From NCBI RefSeq assembly GCF_900113335.1, contig NZ_FOOX01000012.1, positions 62,001 through 126,000 of the forward strand: a stretch of 64,000 nt of DNA. Reading direction: 5' to 3'. The DNA is from Desulfotruncus arcticus DSM 17038 (lineage in GTDB: Bacteria; Bacillota; Desulfotomaculia; Desulfotomaculales; Desulfallaceae). The position numbers and the translations under genes were made by a program. A model generated the notes under the pieces. It had not been told where the DNA came from and did no database searches. It worked only from the letters and a program-made list of their open reading frames with translations. Below, one piece after another: positions 63,269-64,000 of this stretch; positions within the stretch are counted from its first letter, which is position 1, and every line of letters starts with the position of its first letter.

Positions 63269-63285
63269 AGTCAAAGTCAGTTAAA
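63269..63285 (+). promoter_or_regulatory. CtsR operator (heptad repeat)
   Basis: AGTCAAA-GTC-AGTTAAA matches the CtsR box of two RGTCAAA heptads three bases apart with one mismatch; a further GGTCAAA overlaps its left side. It lies about 20 bases after the -10 box, as expected for an autorepressed ctsR operon. Confidence 0.85.
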
Positions 63286-63328
63286 TGGTTCTGATTATTT
63301 CAGCAGAGGAGGTGGCTCCAAAAAACTT

Positions 63329-63805
63329 ATGTCCAGTTTATCAAACTTAATTGAAAAATATTTAAATAAGCTGATTGAACACAGCAGTGGGCAGTTGATC
63401 GAGATACAACGAAATGAGCTGGCGGAAAAATTTAATTGTGCGCCTTCCCAAATTAATTACGTTTTAACCACCCGTTTTACCATTGAACGGGGATACATGG
63501 TGGAAAGCCGGCGGGGCGGCGGGGGGTTTGTCAGAATAGTGAAAGTTCCGCTGAGCACCGGAGAATTGGATCTGGTTAGTGAGGTGGTAAATCTGGTGGG
63601 TGATAGGATTTCCGAGCGTGGCTCAGATGCAATTTTAGCCAGATTAGCTGAAGAAGAAATTGTCACTCAACGGGAAACTGCTATTATTGGCGCAGCATTA
63701 AGCCGCAACGTCTTGCGTATCGGCCTGCCGGCCAGGGACCAGCTAAGGGCGAATATACTTAAAGCAGTTTTAATAACGGTTTTAAAAAATCAGGGAGACC
63801 GGTAA
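63329..63805 (+). CDS. ctsR: CtsR heat-shock repressor
   Basis: A 158-residue repressor of class III heat-shock genes: LSNLIEKYLNKLIEHSSGQL, NELAEKFNCAPSQINYVLTT with the helix-turn-helix, and the glycine-rich wing ESRRGGGGFVRI whose arginines contact DNA and are targets of McsB. ATG 63329 gives the family's usual length; the longer frame upstream runs through the operator. Confidence 0.95.
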   Translation: MSSLSNLIEKYLNKLIEHSSGQLIEIQRNELAEKFNCAPSQINYVLTTRFTIERGYMVESRRGGGGFVRIVKVPLSTGELDLVSEVVNLVGDRISERGSDAILARLAEEEIVTQRETAIIGAALSRNVLRIGLPARDQLRANILKAVLITVLKNQGDR

Positions 63806-63844
63806 TAGGGAGACCGGTAATTTTGATGGGGAGTGAGTACATTG

Positions 63845-64000
63845 ATGTTATGTGAAAGATGCCAGGAAAGACCGGCAACAGTATTTTACACGGAAATAAT
63901 CAATAATAAGCAGAAAAAAATGCAGCTTTGTGAAGTTTGTGCGGGACAAATGCAGGCCGAGGGTCTGGGCGGGTTGCCTCAGATGAATCTCCATAATTTT
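63845..64000 (+). CDS. mcsA: McsA, activator of the McsB arginine kinase (partial)
   Basis: The first 52 codons are in the window: MLCERCQERPATVFYTEIIN and LCEVCAGQMQAEGL, the two CXXC pairs of the N-terminal zinc-binding domain of McsA. The gene continues beyond the edge. A TTG one codon earlier is also possible. The order ctsR-mcsA predicts mcsB and clpC next. Confidence 0.93.
   Translation, partial: MLCERCQERPATVFYTEIINNKQKKMQLCEVCAGQMQAEGLGGLPQMNLHNF

Overview
The window looks like a chromosomal segment of an anaerobic, spore-former-type Firmicute of the Desulfotomaculum/Pelotomaculum group (Peptococcaceae sensu lato). The reasons are strong AGGAGG-type ribosome sites, a glycyl radical enzyme, sigma-54 enhancer-binding proteins, an agr-type peptide signalling cassette, and the ordinary Firmicute block greA-lysS-tRNAs-ctsR-mcsA at the right end. 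The assignment is inferred from gene content; there is no rRNA to confirm it.

Layout. 0-4.5 kb: TetR regulator, a rifampin-phosphotransferase-like dikinase and a short-chain dehydrogenase. 4.7-9.6 kb: a GntR-controlled glycyl radical enzyme with its activase, convergent with a DapF-fold protein that has lost both catalytic cysteines. 10-11.8 kb: EamA transporter and Uma2-type nuclease. 12-15.6 kb: a peptide signalling cassette of two paralogous small membrane proteins, AgrB, an unannotated 43-residue AgrD and a PAS histidine kinase. 15.6-32.5 kb: a gene graveyard around a full-length Lhr helicase, with relics of genes that are intact elsewhere in the window, interspersed with working genes (two DUF3795 proteins, radical SAM protein, proline dehydrogenase, MocR and AraC regulators, methyltransferase, MazEF).

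33.3-47.75 kb is the most unusual part. Two inward-facing sigma-54 promoters bound a locus of about 14 kb. The plus operon has two DUF2148 ferredoxin-domain proteins, a PaaK-type CoA ligase, a thiolase and its OB-fold partner. The minus operon has two SagB-like nitroreductase-fold proteins flanking a SPASM-like radical SAM protein and a tiny charged peptide, then an unknown protein, an acyl-CoA dehydrogenase, a zinc-ribbon protein and a regulator. Two sigma-54 activators meet tail to tail in the middle. This looks like one coordinately induced acyl-CoA catabolic or cofactor system that I cannot match to a named pathway.

48-60 kb: an MFS exporter and MerR regulator sharing a palindromic double promoter, an old-yellow-enzyme homologue, a frameshifted ddl relic, a YoeB/DinJ toxin-antitoxin pair, a PLP sulfur-amino-acid lyase with a partner protein, a methyltransferase, a two-component system and a TPR lipoprotein. 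60-64 kb: housekeeping genes with a clear promoter and leader hairpin before greA, three tRNAs (Ile, Ala, Asn), and the CtsR operator with ctsR and the start of mcsA.

A recurring theme is dispersed, decayed copies of genes that also occur intact in the window. Most retain the 3-prime end of the gene (Lhr three times, dikinase, MerR, DUF3795, DapF-like, OYE).
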